Positions 45,003 through 54,713 of a stretch of DNA of 64,000 bases are shown piece after piece; position 1 is the stretch's first letter, and each line of letters begins with the position of its first letter. Both the position numbers and the translations under genes were made by a program. The stretch spans positions 1 to 64,000 of the forward strand of contig JACJZH010000007.1 of assembly GCA_020635695.1 (NCBI GenBank). The letters are read 5' to 3'. Source of the DNA: Flavobacteriales bacterium (GTDB lineage: Bacteria; Bacteroidota; Bacteroidia; Flavobacteriales_F; PHOS-HE28). The notes beneath the pieces were generated by a model, which was not told the DNA's origin, ran no database searches, and was given only the letters and a program-made list of their open reading frames with translations.

Positions 45003-46295
45003 ATGGAGAACCAAGAGATCGTAGCCGGGCTCGACATCGGCACCACCAAGATCGCCTGCATCGTCGGGCGGCGGAATGAACAGGGCAAGATCGAAGTGCT
45101 CGGCATGGGCAAGCACCGCAGCGATGGCGTGAGCCGCGGTGTCGTGAGCAACATCCAGAAGACCGTCGAGTCCATCGAGCATGCCGTGCGCCAGGCGGAG
45201 GACACGGCCGGGGTGGACATCGCCACGGTGAACGTCGGCATCGCGGGCCAGCACATCCGCAGCATGCAGCACCGCGGCATGAAGATGCGTGAGAGCCTGG
45301 AGGAGGAGATCCGGCAGGAGGACATCGACCAGTTGGTGGAGGAGACCTACCGGCTGGTGATGCCGCCGGGCGAGGAGATCATCCATGTGCTGCCGCAGGA
45401 GTACATCGTTGACAACGAGCAGGGCATCCGCGATCCCATCGGCATGTCGGGCATCCGGTTGGAGGCCAACTTCCACATCATCAGCGGCCAGGTGACGGCG
45501 GCGCGCAACATCTACAAGTGCGTGCACAAGGCCGGTCTGGACGTCACCGAACTCATCCTGGAGCCGCTCGCCTCGGCCGAGGCCGTGCTGAGCCAGGAGG
45601 AGAAGGAGGCGGGCGTGGTGCTGGTGGACATCGGCGGTGGCACCACCGACATCGCGATCTTCTACGACAACATCATCCGGCATACCGCGGTCATCCCCTT
45701 CGGCGGCAACGTGGTCACCGAGGACATCCGCCAGGGTTGCCAGATCATGCGCGACCAGGCCGAGCTGCTCAAGGTGAAGTTCGGCAGCGCATTGGCCGAG
45801 GAGAACAAGGAGAACGAGGTGGTGTGCATCCCCGGCCTGCGCGGCCGCGATCCGAAGGAGATCAGCCTGCGCACGCTGGCCATGATCATCCAGAGCCGCA
45901 TGGAGGAGATCATGGAGCACGTGCATTTCGAGATCAAGAACTCGGGCATGGAGAAGCAGCTGATCGGCGGGATCGTGCTCACCGGCGGTGGCTCACAGCT
46001 CAAGCACCTGAGCCACCTGGTGGAATACCTGACCGGCATGAACGCCCGCATCGGTTACCCCAACGAGCACCTGGCCAAGAGCAACGTGGAGCAGGTCACC
46101 AGTCCGCTGTTCGCCACGGGCGTGGGCCTGGTGATGAAGGGCTTCGACCACCTGGACCGCAAGCGGCCGAAGGTCTCCGTACGGAACACCGAACCCGCGG
46201 TGAACCAGGGGCCCGGCGGCATCCGCAACATCGGCAAGCTGTGGGGCGACCTGATGAAGAACGCCTCCAACCTGCTCAACGAGGACGACCATTGA
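45003..46295 (+). CDS. ftsA: Cell division ATPase FtsA
   Basis: A 430-residue actin-fold protein anchoring FtsZ to the membrane. Phosphate-1 is VAGLDIGTTKIACIVG; phosphate-2 is VVLVDIGGGTTDIAIF; the adenosine motif is GGIVLTGGGSQLKHL. The 1C domain lies in the expected place (about residues 85-165). The C-terminus ends with an amphipathic helix-like IRNIGKLWGDLMKNASNLL, the usual membrane anchor. It starts 11 bases after ftsQ and precedes ftsZ by 33 bases. The frame is intact. Confidence 0.97.
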   Translation: MENQEIVAGLDIGTTKIACIVGRRNEQGKIEVLGMGKHRSDGVSRGVVSNIQKTVESIEHAVRQAEDTAGVDIATVNVGIAGQHIRSMQHRGMKMRESLEEEIRQEDIDQLVEETYRLVMPPGEEIIHVLPQEYIVDNEQGIRDPIGMSGIRLEANFHIISGQVTAARNIYKCVHKAGLDVTELILEPLASAEAVLSQEEKEAGVVLVDIGGGTTDIAIFYDNIIRHTAVIPFGGNVVTEDIRQGCQIMRDQAELLKVKFGSALAEENKENEVVCIPGLRGRDPKEISLRTLAMIIQSRMEEIMEHVHFEIKNSGMEKQLIGGIVLTGGGSQLKHLSHLVEYLTGMNARIGYPNEHLAKSNVEQVTSPLFATGVGLVMKGFDHLDRKRPKVSVRNTEPAVNQGPGGIRNIGKLWGDLMKNASNLLNEDDH

Positions 46296-46328
46296 ACGAC
46301 CACCACCACCCACCAAAACCCAACGTCA

Positions 46329-47910
46329 TGAAATTCGACCTTCCCAAGGAACTTGCCTCCATCATCAAGGTGATCGGTGTCGGTGGCGGCGGAAGCAACG
46401 CCGTGAACCACATGTTCAAGCAGGGCATCAAGGGCGTGGACTTCCTGATCTGCAACACCGACCGTCAGGCGCTGGACATCAGTCCGGTCCCCGTGAAACT
46501 GCAGCTCGGTGAGGCCCTCACCGAAGGCCTGGGTGCGGGCTCGCAGCCCGAGCGTGGCCGCGGCGCCGCCCAGGAGAACCTGGACGAGATCCGTCAGTTG
46601 CTGGGCGACCGCACCAAGATGGTCTTCATCACCGCCGGCATGGGCGGCGGTACCGGGACCGGTGCGGCTCCCGTCATCGCCTCGGTGGCGCGCGAGCTCG
46701 GCATCCTCACCGTCGGCATCGTCACCATGCCCTTCCAGTGGGAGGGCCGCAAGCGCAAGCAGCAGGCCACCACCGGGATCGACGAGATGCGTGATGCGGT
46801 GGACACCCTGCTCGTGATCAACAACGACCGCCTGCGCGACCTGTACGGCAACCTCACGCTCGACAACGCCTTCGAGCATGCCGACAACGTGCTCACCACC
46901 GCCGCCCGTGGCATCGCCGAGATCATCACCATGACCGGCAAGGTGAACGTGGACTTCGAGGACGTGAAGACCGTGATGACCGGAAGCGGAGTGGCCATCA
47001 TGGGCATGGCCGAGAGCGAAGGAGAGGACCGTGCCCTTCGTGCCGCGCAGGAATCGCTGGCCTCTCCGCTGCTCAACGACAACGACATCCGGGGAGCCAA
47101 GTACGTGTTGCTGAACATCACGCATGGCACCCAGGAGGTGCTCATGGACGAGATCAACGACATCACCGATCACATCCAGGACGCGGCCGGTTCCAGCGCC
47201 GATGTCATCTGGGGCTACTGCCGCGACGAGTCGCTCGGCGAGCGGCTGCGCGTCACCGTGATCGCGACCGGCTTCAACGTGAACCCGGACACGGGCGGGA
47301 TCCTGGCCGAGCCGAAGCGCGAAGTGCATGAGCTCGGCAGCAGTGAACCCGTGATGATCACCACGCCGATCGCGGACCCCCTTTCCTCGGGAGCACCCTC
47401 AGTGACCGAGGAGCCGGTACCGGCCCCGGAGGAGCCTTACATCAAGGTCGTTCCCGAGGGACAGGGCACCATCCCGTTCGAGCCCAATCCTCCGTACCTG
47501 CCCGATGCGGCACCTCAACAACACGTGGAGGAACCCGAGGCGGAGCAGGACAAGGTGACCCACTTCCTGGATGAGGAGGTCTCCAGCCGGGCCGATGACA
47601 CCATGCATCCGGGAACGGTCCAGGAAGGTCAGAGCTATGATCGCGTGGACCCGGCCCGGCATCAGGCGAACGTGGAGGCGCGGCAGGCCAAGATGCGCGA
47701 GGTGCATTTGAAGCTCCGTACGCCCAATGGGCTCAGCGACCTGGAGCGCGAGCCTGCCTACAAGCGGAAGCAGGTCACGCTCAACGATGGGCCGCACAGC
47801 CAGGATACGGGGTGAGCCGCTACACCTTGAACGAGGAGGTGGACGAGCACGGCGAGCGCAAGGTGGAACTGCGCCGAAACAATCCCTACCTGCACGACAA
47901 CGTGGACTGA
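46329..47910 (+). CDS. ftsZ: Cell division GTPase FtsZ (frameshift just before the C-terminal tail)
   Basis: A tubulin-fold GTPase forming the Z ring, about 526 residues. VIGVGGGGSNAVNHM is the N-terminal glycine loop; the T4 signature GGGTGTGAAPVIA is near residue 107; NTDRQAL and DNAFEHADNVL are intact. A long acidic linker (about 330-455) precedes KMREVHLKLRTPNGLSDLEREPAYKRKQVTL. At the G run 47809-47812 one G is missing. Repaired, the chain continues VSRYTLNEEVDEHGERKVEL and ends NNPYLHDNVD, the Bacteroidota-type tail, with TGA at 47908-47910 overlapping the next ATG. This tail is expected to contact FtsA and other partners. Confidence 0.95.
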
Positions 47911-48368
47911 TGGCCGCGGGACTCACTGAACGGATCGATGCCGACATCCGGGAGGCCATGCGCGCCCGGGACAGGCAACGGTTGGATGCCCTGAGGGCCA
48001 TCAAGTCCGCCTTGATGCTGGAGCTCACGAAGGAGGGTGGCGCCGGCGGGGTGGACGAGGCCACCGGCACGGCCATCCTCCGAAAGCTCCACAAGCAACG
48101 GGGTGAATCCGCACAGATCTACAGGGACCAAGGGCGGGAGGACCTGGCCCTGGAGGAGGAGGGCCAGGCGGCGGTGATCGCCGACTACCTCCCCGAGGCC
48201 TTGACCACCGAAGCGCTCGGTGCCATCGTGCAGGAGGTGATCTTGGAGCTCGGTGCGGGATCCATGGCCGATATGGGCCGGGTGGTCGGCGCCGTGAAGG
48301 AACGTGCGGCGGGGCGTGCCGACGGGGCCGCCATCGCTGCGGAAGTGAAGCGCAGGTTGTCCGCCTGA
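47910..48368 (+). CDS. GatB/YqeY domain-containing protein
   Basis: A 152-residue YqeY-like protein, an all-helical domain shared with the tail of GatB. The sequence runs LTERIDADIREAMRARDRQRLDALRAIKSAL, then QAAVIADYLPEALTTEAL, then GRVVGAVKERAAGRADGAAIAAEVKRRL, all typical. It is a possible tRNA-dependent amidotransferase partner, but its biochemical role is not established. It is coupled to ftsZ by a TGATG overlap once the ftsZ end is corrected, as in other Bacteroidota, and is followed by a terminator hairpin. Confidence 0.9.
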   Translation: MAAGLTERIDADIREAMRARDRQRLDALRAIKSALMLELTKEGGAGGVDEATGTAILRKLHKQRGESAQIYRDQGREDLALEEEGQAAVIADYLPEALTTEALGAIVQEVILELGAGSMADMGRVVGAVKERAAGRADGAAIAAEVKRRLSA

Positions 48369-48396
48369 GGACCCCTGCGTGCGTTGGGTGGTACAT

Positions 48397-48424
48397 GACG
48401 GCGCCGCCGGTGGGTGGCGCCGTC
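48397..48424. terminator. Terminator hairpin between convergent genes
   Basis: A perfect 9-base stem GACGGCGCC / GGCGCCGTC with a 10-base loop, between the end of the division cluster and the convergent response regulator. There is no long T tract, so termination efficiency is uncertain. Confidence 0.6.
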
Positions 48425-48429
48425 GTGCT

Positions 48430-49131
48430 TCAGTCGGTATCCACCAGCAGCTTGAAACCCACCCCGTGCACGTTGGTGATCTGCACGCGATCGTCGCGCT
48501 TCAGGTATTTCCGCAGCCGGCTGATGAAGACATCGAGGCTGCGGCCCAGAAAGTAGGTGTCATCACCCCACACCATGTTCAGCACCAGTTCGCGGGTCAG
48601 CACCTGGTCGCGGTGCATGCACAGCAGCCGCAGCACCTCGGCCTCCTTGCGCGTCAGTTTGCGCTCCTCCTCCGGGTGCGAAAGCATCAGGTTCCGGTGG
48701 TCGAACGTGTAGTCGCCCAGTTCGAAGGACTGCCGGTTGCGCTCATCCTCACCCTGCCCACGGGTGCGGCGCAGGATGGCCTCGATGCGCAGCAACAGTT
48801 CCTCGTGGCTGAAGGGCTTGGTCATGTAGTCATCACCCCCGGCCTTGAATCCGGCGATGCGGTCCTCGGTCATGCTCTTTGCGGTGAGGAAGACGATCGG
48901 CACCTGGGCGTTCACCGTGCGGATGTCCTCCGCCAGGCTGAACCCGTCCTTGTTCGGCAACATCACATCCAGGATGCACAGGTCGTAGGGGTGCTCGTTG
49001 AAGTACCGGAGCCCTTCCTTGCCATCGCGGCACAGGTGCACCTTGTATCCCTTCCGTTGCAGGGCGTCCTGGACCACGAAGCCCAGGTTCTCATCATCCT
49101 CCACGAGGAGCAGCAGTCCTTTTTCCTTCAT
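48430..49131 (-). CDS. OmpR/PhoB-family response regulator
   Basis: A 233-residue two-component regulator. The receiver domain has VEDDENLGF (acidic pair), the phospho-acceptor Asp in CILDVMLPNKDGF (near residue 55), the conserved Thr in FLTAKS and Lys in TKPFSHEEL. The winged-helix output domain ends with LTRKEAEVLRLL, SLDVFISRLRKYL and ITNVHGVGFKL. Its start overlaps the stop of the kinase gene (ATGA), so the pair is expected to signal together. It resembles RprY of Bacteroidota; the genes regulated are unknown. Confidence 0.93.
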   Translation of the reverse strand: MKEKGLLLLVEDDENLGFVVQDALQRKGYKVHLCRDGKEGLRYFNEHPYDLCILDVMLPNKDGFSLAEDIRTVNAQVPIVFLTAKSMTEDRIAGFKAGGDDYMTKPFSHEELLLRIEAILRRTRGQGEDERNRQSFELGDYTFDHRNLMLSHPEEERKLTRKEAEVLRLLCMHRDQVLTRELVLNMVWGDDTYFLGRSLDVFISRLRKYLKRDDRVQITNVHGVGFKLLVDTD

Positions 49132-50468
49132 GAGCGTCGTTCGTTCAGGAGGGGTAGTTCCAACCTGAATGTGCTTCCACGGCCGGGCGTGCTCGTGGCA
49201 TCCACGTGGCCCTGATGAGCCTCCGCGATCTGTTTGACATAGTGCAGGCCGAGTCCGAAGCCCTTGACGTTGTGCACATTGCCCGTGGGTACCCGGTAGA
49301 ACCGCTCGAACACATGGCGCAGGTCCTCCTTGCGGATGCCGATCCCGTTGTCCCGGACCTCGAGCAGGAAGGAGCCGTTCCGGTCGCGGGTGCGCACCAC
49401 GATCACCGGAACGTCCGTGCAATACTTGATGGCATTGTCCAGCAGGTTGCGCACCACGTTCCCCAGGTGCATCCGGTCGCCTCGCACCACGCTGCGTGTG
49501 GCCTGGAGCTCCAAGGTCAGTGAACCCTTTCGTTCCTCGAGCGTGAGCTTCATGGCCCCGGCCACTTCGTGCACCACGGTGTGAAGGTCCACTTCCTCCC
49601 GCTTCAGGTGCAGGTTCTCGCGGTCCAGGGTGGCCAGTTGCAGCACCCGCTCCACCTGCGCCCGCAGACGTTCGTTCTCCTCCCGGATGATGCGCGCATA
49701 GGAACGCAGACGTTCAGGCTCCTGCACGATGTCCGGGTCGGAGAGCACTTCGCTGGAAAGCGCGATGGTGCTGATCGGTGTCTTCAGCTCATGGGTCATG
49801 TTCCCGATGAAATCGTTCTTGATCTCGCTGAGCCGTTTCTGACGCAGGATCACCCAGACGCTGTAGGCGAAGAAGAGGAACACGATGGAGGTCACGATGG
49901 CCGGGAAGATCCAGGTGCTCGCACTCGTGCGTTCAGGGTCCCAGCCTCCCCCTTCCCGTCTCGGAAAGAACACGCCGAAATAATGTCCGTCCTTGTCCAG
50001 CTTCAACAGTTCACTGTGCGGCACCTCCCCCGGGTCCACGCTGTCCGTCAGGCTTACATAGCTGCCATAGACGATGCTGTCCGTGAAGCAGTCGTAGATG
50101 CCGTACTCGAAGTCCTCGTTGATGTTCCTGCGTTCGAACTCGCGCCGCAGCAGGGATTCCAGCAGGTACGGATGAAGGGTGTCGTTGATGGTGACCGCGA
50201 AGTAGTTCGGCCGCACCTGTTTGACCGCATCGAAGAGGTCCGAAGGGTCCTTGTTGATGGACAGGATGCGCTCGGTCACATTGGTCAGGGCGATGACCAC
50301 CCGGTCGTTGAACTGCTTCTCGAGCTGGCTGTGCTGCCTGCGCTGGATCTCCAACTGCTGGCGCTGTACCTGGAAGGCCGTGTCCAACCAGAGCAGTTGA
50401 GTGAGCAGGACGCCCAGGACCGACAGCGAGGCCAGCAGGATGACGGTACCTATGACACGACGGCTCAT
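49128..50468 (-). CDS. Membrane sensor histidine kinase (RprX-like)
   Basis: A 446-residue kinase. Membrane helix 1 (about 5-27) and helix 2 (about 186-208) enclose a 155-residue periplasmic sensor. The HisKA acceptor is His226 in IGNMTHELKTPIST. The ATPase motifs are NVVRNLLDNAIKYC, VRDNGIGIRKEDL, FERFYRVPTGNVHNVKGFGLGLHYVK and GRGSTFRLELPL. The start at 50468 (MSRRVIGTV) was chosen over the codon five residues upstream because it places the helix normally. It is co-transcribed with the response regulator. The ligand is unknown. Confidence 0.92.
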   Translation of the reverse strand: MSRRVIGTVILLASLSVLGVLLTQLLWLDTAFQVQRQQLEIQRRQHSQLEKQFNDRVVIALTNVTERILSINKDPSDLFDAVKQVRPNYFAVTINDTLHPYLLESLLRREFERRNINEDFEYGIYDCFTDSIVYGSYVSLTDSVDPGEVPHSELLKLDKDGHYFGVFFPRREGGGWDPERTSASTWIFPAIVTSIVFLFFAYSVWVILRQKRLSEIKNDFIGNMTHELKTPISTIALSSEVLSDPDIVQEPERLRSYARIIREENERLRAQVERVLQLATLDRENLHLKREEVDLHTVVHEVAGAMKLTLEERKGSLTLELQATRSVVRGDRMHLGNVVRNLLDNAIKYCTDVPVIVVRTRDRNGSFLLEVRDNGIGIRKEDLRHVFERFYRVPTGNVHNVKGFGLGLHYVKQIAEAHQGHVDATSTPGRGSTFRLELPLLNERRS

Positions 50469-50618
50469 CGGGAGACATGGCAATGATAAGCCCGAGGTGG
50501 TGGCGCTGGCCTCTTGTTAACAGCCCTTTTACAGCCCGATCTGCCGGGGCCCTGCCGAACCTTCCGCCGACCTGCGTGTTCGACCACTACCTTCATTCCG
50601 ATCCGAAAACCTGAGACC

Positions 50619-53600
50619 ATGAGATCCAAACGTCCTTTCAACCGGCCAAGAGGTCGGGACCTCCTTGCGGGAGCGACCCTGGCCTGCATCCTATTGACAG
50701 CCCCGGCCGCTGCCCAGTTGGGTGGCGGAGGTTCCTGTGAAGCCGACGCGGGCACCCTGTCGGGCTTCAAGCCGACGGATTGCCTGCAGACCGGAGGCAC
50801 CTACATCGGAGGCATCACCAACGGCGATGCGGTGATCCCAACGGGCTACCAGCGGATCTTCGTACTGACCGAGGGTCCCGACCTGGTGATCCAACAGACC
50901 TCGAACAACCCGATCTTCCTGGTGACGGCGATCGGGCAGTACACGGTGCACACGCTGGTGTACGACCCGAACACGCTTGACCTGAGCATCGTGGTACCTG
51001 GTGTGACCACGGGCTTCGACGTGAACGCACTGCTGATCCAGGGCGGCGGGGACATCTGCGCGAGCCTGGACGTGACGGGAACGACGATCCTGGTGGACAA
51101 CCCTGATGCGGGTGGCCTGTCTGCCGATGCGGAGGAGGTGTGCCTGGACGGGGGAACGGCGATGCTGAGCGCCACGCCCGATGGGAGCGGCTATGCTCCT
51201 GCGGGGTACGAGACGCTGTACGTGCTGACCAGCGGCTCCGGGCTGGTGATCCAGGACGTGAGCACCGCTGCGAGCTTCACGGTGAGCGATACGGGCAGCT
51301 ACACGATCCATACGTTGGTGTACGACCCCAACACCCTGGACCTTGGTGTGGTGACCCCTGGGGTGACCACGGGCTTCGATGTGAACGGCCTGCTGCTGCA
51401 GGGTGGTGGCGAGATCTGCGCGGCGTTGGACGTGGCCGGTGCTCCGGTGGACGTGGTGCTCTGCAGCACGACCTGCGAAGCCGACGCGGGCACCCTGTCG
51501 GGCTTCAAGCCGACGGATTGCCTGCAGACCGGAGGCACCTACATCGGAGGCATCACCAACGGCGATGCGGTGATCCCAGCGGGCTACCAGCGGATCTTCG
51601 TACTGACCGAGGGTCCCGACCTGGTGATCCAACAGACCTCGAACAACCCGATCTTCCTGGTGACGGCGATCGGGCAGTACACGGTGCACACGCTGGTGTA
51701 CGACCCGAACACGCTTGACCTGAGCATCGTGGTACCTGGTGTGACCACGGGCTTCGATGTGAACGCACTGCTGATCCAGGGCGGTGGGGACATCTGCGCG
51801 AGCCTGGACGTGACGGGAACGACGATCCTGGTGGACAACCCTGATGCGGGTGGCCTGGCGGCCGATGCGGAGGAGGTGTGCCTGGACGGGGGAACGGCGA
51901 TGCTGAGCGCCACGCCCGATGGGAGCGGCTATGCTCCTGCGGGGTACGAGACGCTGTACGTGCTGACCAGCGGCTCCGGGCTGGTGATCCAGGACGTGAG
52001 CACCGCTGCGAGCTTCACGGTGAGCGATACGGGCAGCTACACGATCCATACGTTGGTGTACGACCCCAACACCCTGGACCTTGGTGTGGTGACCCCTGGG
52101 GTGACCACGGGCTTCGATGTGAACGGCCTGCTGTTGCAGGGTGGTGGCGAGATCTGCGCGGCGTTGGACGTGGCCGGTGCTCCGGTGGACGTGGTGTTCT
52201 GCAGCACGACCTGCGAAGCCGACGCGGGAACGATCACGACCGATGCCTTTGAGACCTGTCTGACGGGTGGGACGGCGACCGTATCCGCGACCCCTGACGG
52301 GAACTCCACGGTTCCGGCCGGCTATCAGACGCTCTATGTGCTCACCGAAGGTGCAGGCCTGGTGATCATGCAGGTGGACATGTCCCCCTCGTTCGAAGTC
52401 TCCAATGAAGGCTCCTACACGGTGCATACGCTGATCTACGACCCGAACACCTTGGACCTGAGCACGGTTACGCCGGGCGTTACGACGGGCTTTGATGTGA
52501 ACGGTCTGCTGATCCAGGGTGGAGGTAGCATCTGCGCAAGCCTGGACGTGTCGGGTGCGCCGACCTTGGTGGTCGACTGTCCGCCTACGTGCCCGGCCAA
52601 TGCAGGTACCTTGACAGCTCTTGCGGATACGGTCTGTCTGGACGGCGGTATCGCCGAGATCACGGTTCTGCCCAATGGCGATCAGGTGGTCCCGGCCGGT
52701 TTCGTTCCCTTCTATGTGCTGACCAGCGGTCCGGGTCTGGTGATCGAGGCAGCGGGTTCCTCCCCGCTCTTCCAGCTCACCACTCCAGGAGACTACACGG
52801 TGCATTCCTTGGTGTACGACCCCACCACCTTGGACCTATCCATCGTGGAGCCGGGCGTGACGACGGGTTTTGATGTGAACGCTCTGCTGATCCAAGGAGG
52901 CGGCTCCATCTGCGCCAGCCTCGATGTGCCCGGTGTGCCGGTGGTGGTGGAGGATTGCTCCCCGACCTGTGAGGCCGATGCCGGTGGGCTCACGGCCGAT
53001 TCCGAGGACGTCTGCCTGCAGGGTGGCGGTCCGGTGACCATCAGCGCGACTCCGGACGGCAACAGCGTGGTACCTCCGGGTTACAGTGAGGTCTATGTCC
53101 TGACCTCCGGAACGGACCTTGTGATCGAATCCACCAATGCATCGCCGAGCTTCGATGTTTCCGGTCCGGGGTCCATACCATCCACACGCTGGTGTACGAC
53201 CCGAACACGCTCGACCTGAGCATCGTGGTGCCTGGCGTGACCACGGGCTTCGAGGTGAACGCACTGCTGATCCAGGGCGGAGGTAGCATCTGTGCGAGCT
53301 TGGATGTGCTCGGAGCCAAGGTGGTCGTGGCAGACCCCGATGCAGGCACGATCACGGCCGATGATGCCACGGTCTGCCTGGACAACGCGACGGTGACGAT
53401 CAGTGCCACCCCCGACGGCAACTCGGTGGAACCGATGTTCTACCAGACCGTGTATGTGCTGACCTCCGGTCCGGACCTGGTGATCCAGGACGCCGGGGCC
53501 GCTCCCAGTTTCTCGGTCAGTGACACCGGCAGCTACATCATCCACACGCTGGTGTACGATCCGAACACGCTTGACCTGGGCATCGTGGAGCCCGGCGTGA

Positions 53601-54004
53601 CCACGGGCTTCGACGTGAACGGACTGCTGGTGCAAGGCGGCGGCTCCATCTGTGCGAGCCTGGACGTGGCCGGTGCTCCGGTGTCGGTCATCGATTGTCC
53701 GAACGTGGACGGCCAGGGCACGGCACTGGCCGGAGCGGCATCGGTGGATGCGGAACTCTCCTTCTGGCCGAACCCGGCCTCCAACGAACTGCAGGTGGTC
53801 CTGAACAATGTCCCGCCGGGTCGTGTTGAAGTTCTGGTGTTCGACCAAATGGGCAGACAGGCCATGACCCCGATGGTGTTCAGCGTGGACGGAGGTCTTT
53901 TCCGGACGACGCTTGACGTGGAGCAATTGCCGACCGGCATGCACCACCTGGTGGTCAGCCACGCCAAGGGTCGCATCAGCGAACGGTTCATGACGACGGA
54001 CTGA
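50619..54004 (+). CDS. Giant T9SS type A surface protein of eight 123-residue repeats (one frameshift)
   Basis: A signal peptide (LLAGATLACILLTAPAAAQ) leads into eight copies of a 123-residue module, beginning near 50739, 51108, 51477, 51846, 52215, 52593, 52971 and 53334. Each has a CxADAG start, VCLxGG, SATPDG, YVLTSGxGLVIQ, YTIHTLVYDPNTLDL, GVTTGFDVNxLLIQGGGxICASLDV and a closing Cys, suggesting one disulfide per module. The C-terminal 85 residues (LSFWPNPASNELQV through ISERFMTTD) are a T9SS type A sorting domain. One base is missing near 53174, where GSYTIHTL should continue. Repeats 1-2 and 3-4 are almost identical DNA. Likely a cell-surface adhesin or stalk; ligand unknown. A TACCTTCA element at 50588-50595 may be a weak promoter. 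Confidence 0.88.
50739..52214 (+). repeat. 738-bp tandem duplication inside the surface-protein gene
   Basis: 50739-51476 and 51477-52214 differ at only a handful of positions, among them the ACG/GCG codon before GGCTACCAG and the TCTGCC/GCGGCC pair. The length is exactly 246 codons (two modules), so the reading frame is kept. It is much more similar than the other modules are to each other, indicating recent duplication or gene conversion. Confidence 0.92.
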
Positions 54005-54085
54005 CGCTTTTGGTCCGGTGAAGGCGGGGCTTGGGAAGCTTTCGAGCGACCCGGGTCCCGCCGAGACCGGCAAGCCGATCGAGTG

Positions 54086-54117
54086 ACAGGCCTCCGGAAC
54101 GGGGGCCTGTTCCTTTT
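54086..54117 (+). terminator. Rho-independent terminator after the repeat protein gene
   Basis: A 10-base stem ACAGGCCTCC / GGGGGCCTGT with loop GGAAC, followed by the T-rich TCCTTTT, 82 bases after the stop. Confidence 0.7.
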
Positions 54118-54173
54118 CCGGGCCGGCAGTGGTCCATCGGCCATGCTGCTGAGGCCCCCGACGTTCAGGCACG

Positions 54174-54201
54174 AAAAAGCCCCCGACCTGAGGCCGGGGG
54201 C
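54174..54201 (-). terminator. Rho-independent terminator of the RNA-binding protein gene
   Basis: On the minus strand the stem GCCCCCGGCCT / AGGTCGGGGGC is followed by five Ts. It sits 26 bases after the RRM gene stop. Confidence 0.85.
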
Positions 54202-54226
54202 TTGCTCATTTCAGAACGATGTGCGC

Positions 54227-54568
54227 TTAGTACTCGTCCCGGCGGTAGCTGCGGCGCTCCTCGCGGTAGCCACCACGGTCGTTGCCGCCGCGGAAGCCTC
54301 CGCGATCGCCGCCCCGGTCACCCTGCGGGCGGGGACGGGCCTCGTTGACCACCAGGTCGCGGCCGTGGAAGCTCTGACCGTTGGTGCCTTCGATCGCCTG
54401 GCGGGCGGAGTTGTCATCAGGCATCTCCACGAAACCGAAGCCGCGGCTGCGGTTCGTCTCGCGGTCCATGATGATCTTGGCCGAGGACACTTCACCGTAC
54501 TGTTCGAAAAGCTCGAGCAGGTCGGCATCCTTGGCTTGGTAGGAAATGTTGGCGACGTAAATGTTCAT
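54227..54568 (-). CDS. Single-RRM RNA-binding protein with RGG tail
   Basis: A 113-residue RNA-binding protein. RNP2 is IYVANI (residues 3-8) and RNP1 is RGFGFVEM (42-49), together forming one RRM of about 80 residues. The remaining tail is Arg/Gly-rich (GDRGGDRGGFRGGNDRGGYREERRSYRRDEY), as in cyanobacterial and Bacteroidota Rbp proteins. It probably acts as an RNA chaperone or post-transcriptional regulator, possibly cold-responsive. It has a strong terminator and a predicted leader of about 75 bases, the longest clear leader in the window, which could host autoregulation. Confidence 0.92.
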   Translation of the reverse strand: MNIYVANISYQAKDADLLELFEQYGEVSSAKIIMDRETNRSRGFGFVEMPDDNSARQAIEGTNGQSFHGRDLVVNEARPRPQGDRGGDRGGFRGGNDRGGYREERRSYRRDEY

Positions 54569-54648
54569 GTGTTCTACTGAGGTGTTCGTTGATCACGTCT
54601 GTACCGCCATTGTTCCGCCAAATGAACGACAGGGGGCCTAGGACGGCA

Positions 54649-54656
54649 CGAAGCTA
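54649..54656 (-). promoter_or_regulatory. -7-like promoter box TAGCTTCG before the RRM gene
   Basis: A minus-strand TAGCTTCG (TAnnTTCG) 80 bases before the ATG at 54568. No other gene lies in this gap. The intervening sequence is the candidate 5' leader. Confidence 0.4.
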
Positions 54657-54713
54657 GGGTAAATGCGACCGCCGGGGTGTTAATGGCCGAAAAAAACCTG
54701 TGGCACCGGCCCT

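Noticed and set aside
45518..46328. Extended upstream part of the ftsZ frame
   Set aside because: It overlaps ftsA in another frame; ftsZ homology begins at MKFDLPKELASII (46329).
50691..52805. 704-codon minus-strand frame under the repeat protein
   Set aside because: It mirrors the repeats of the plus-strand gene, and has no start context or known domain.
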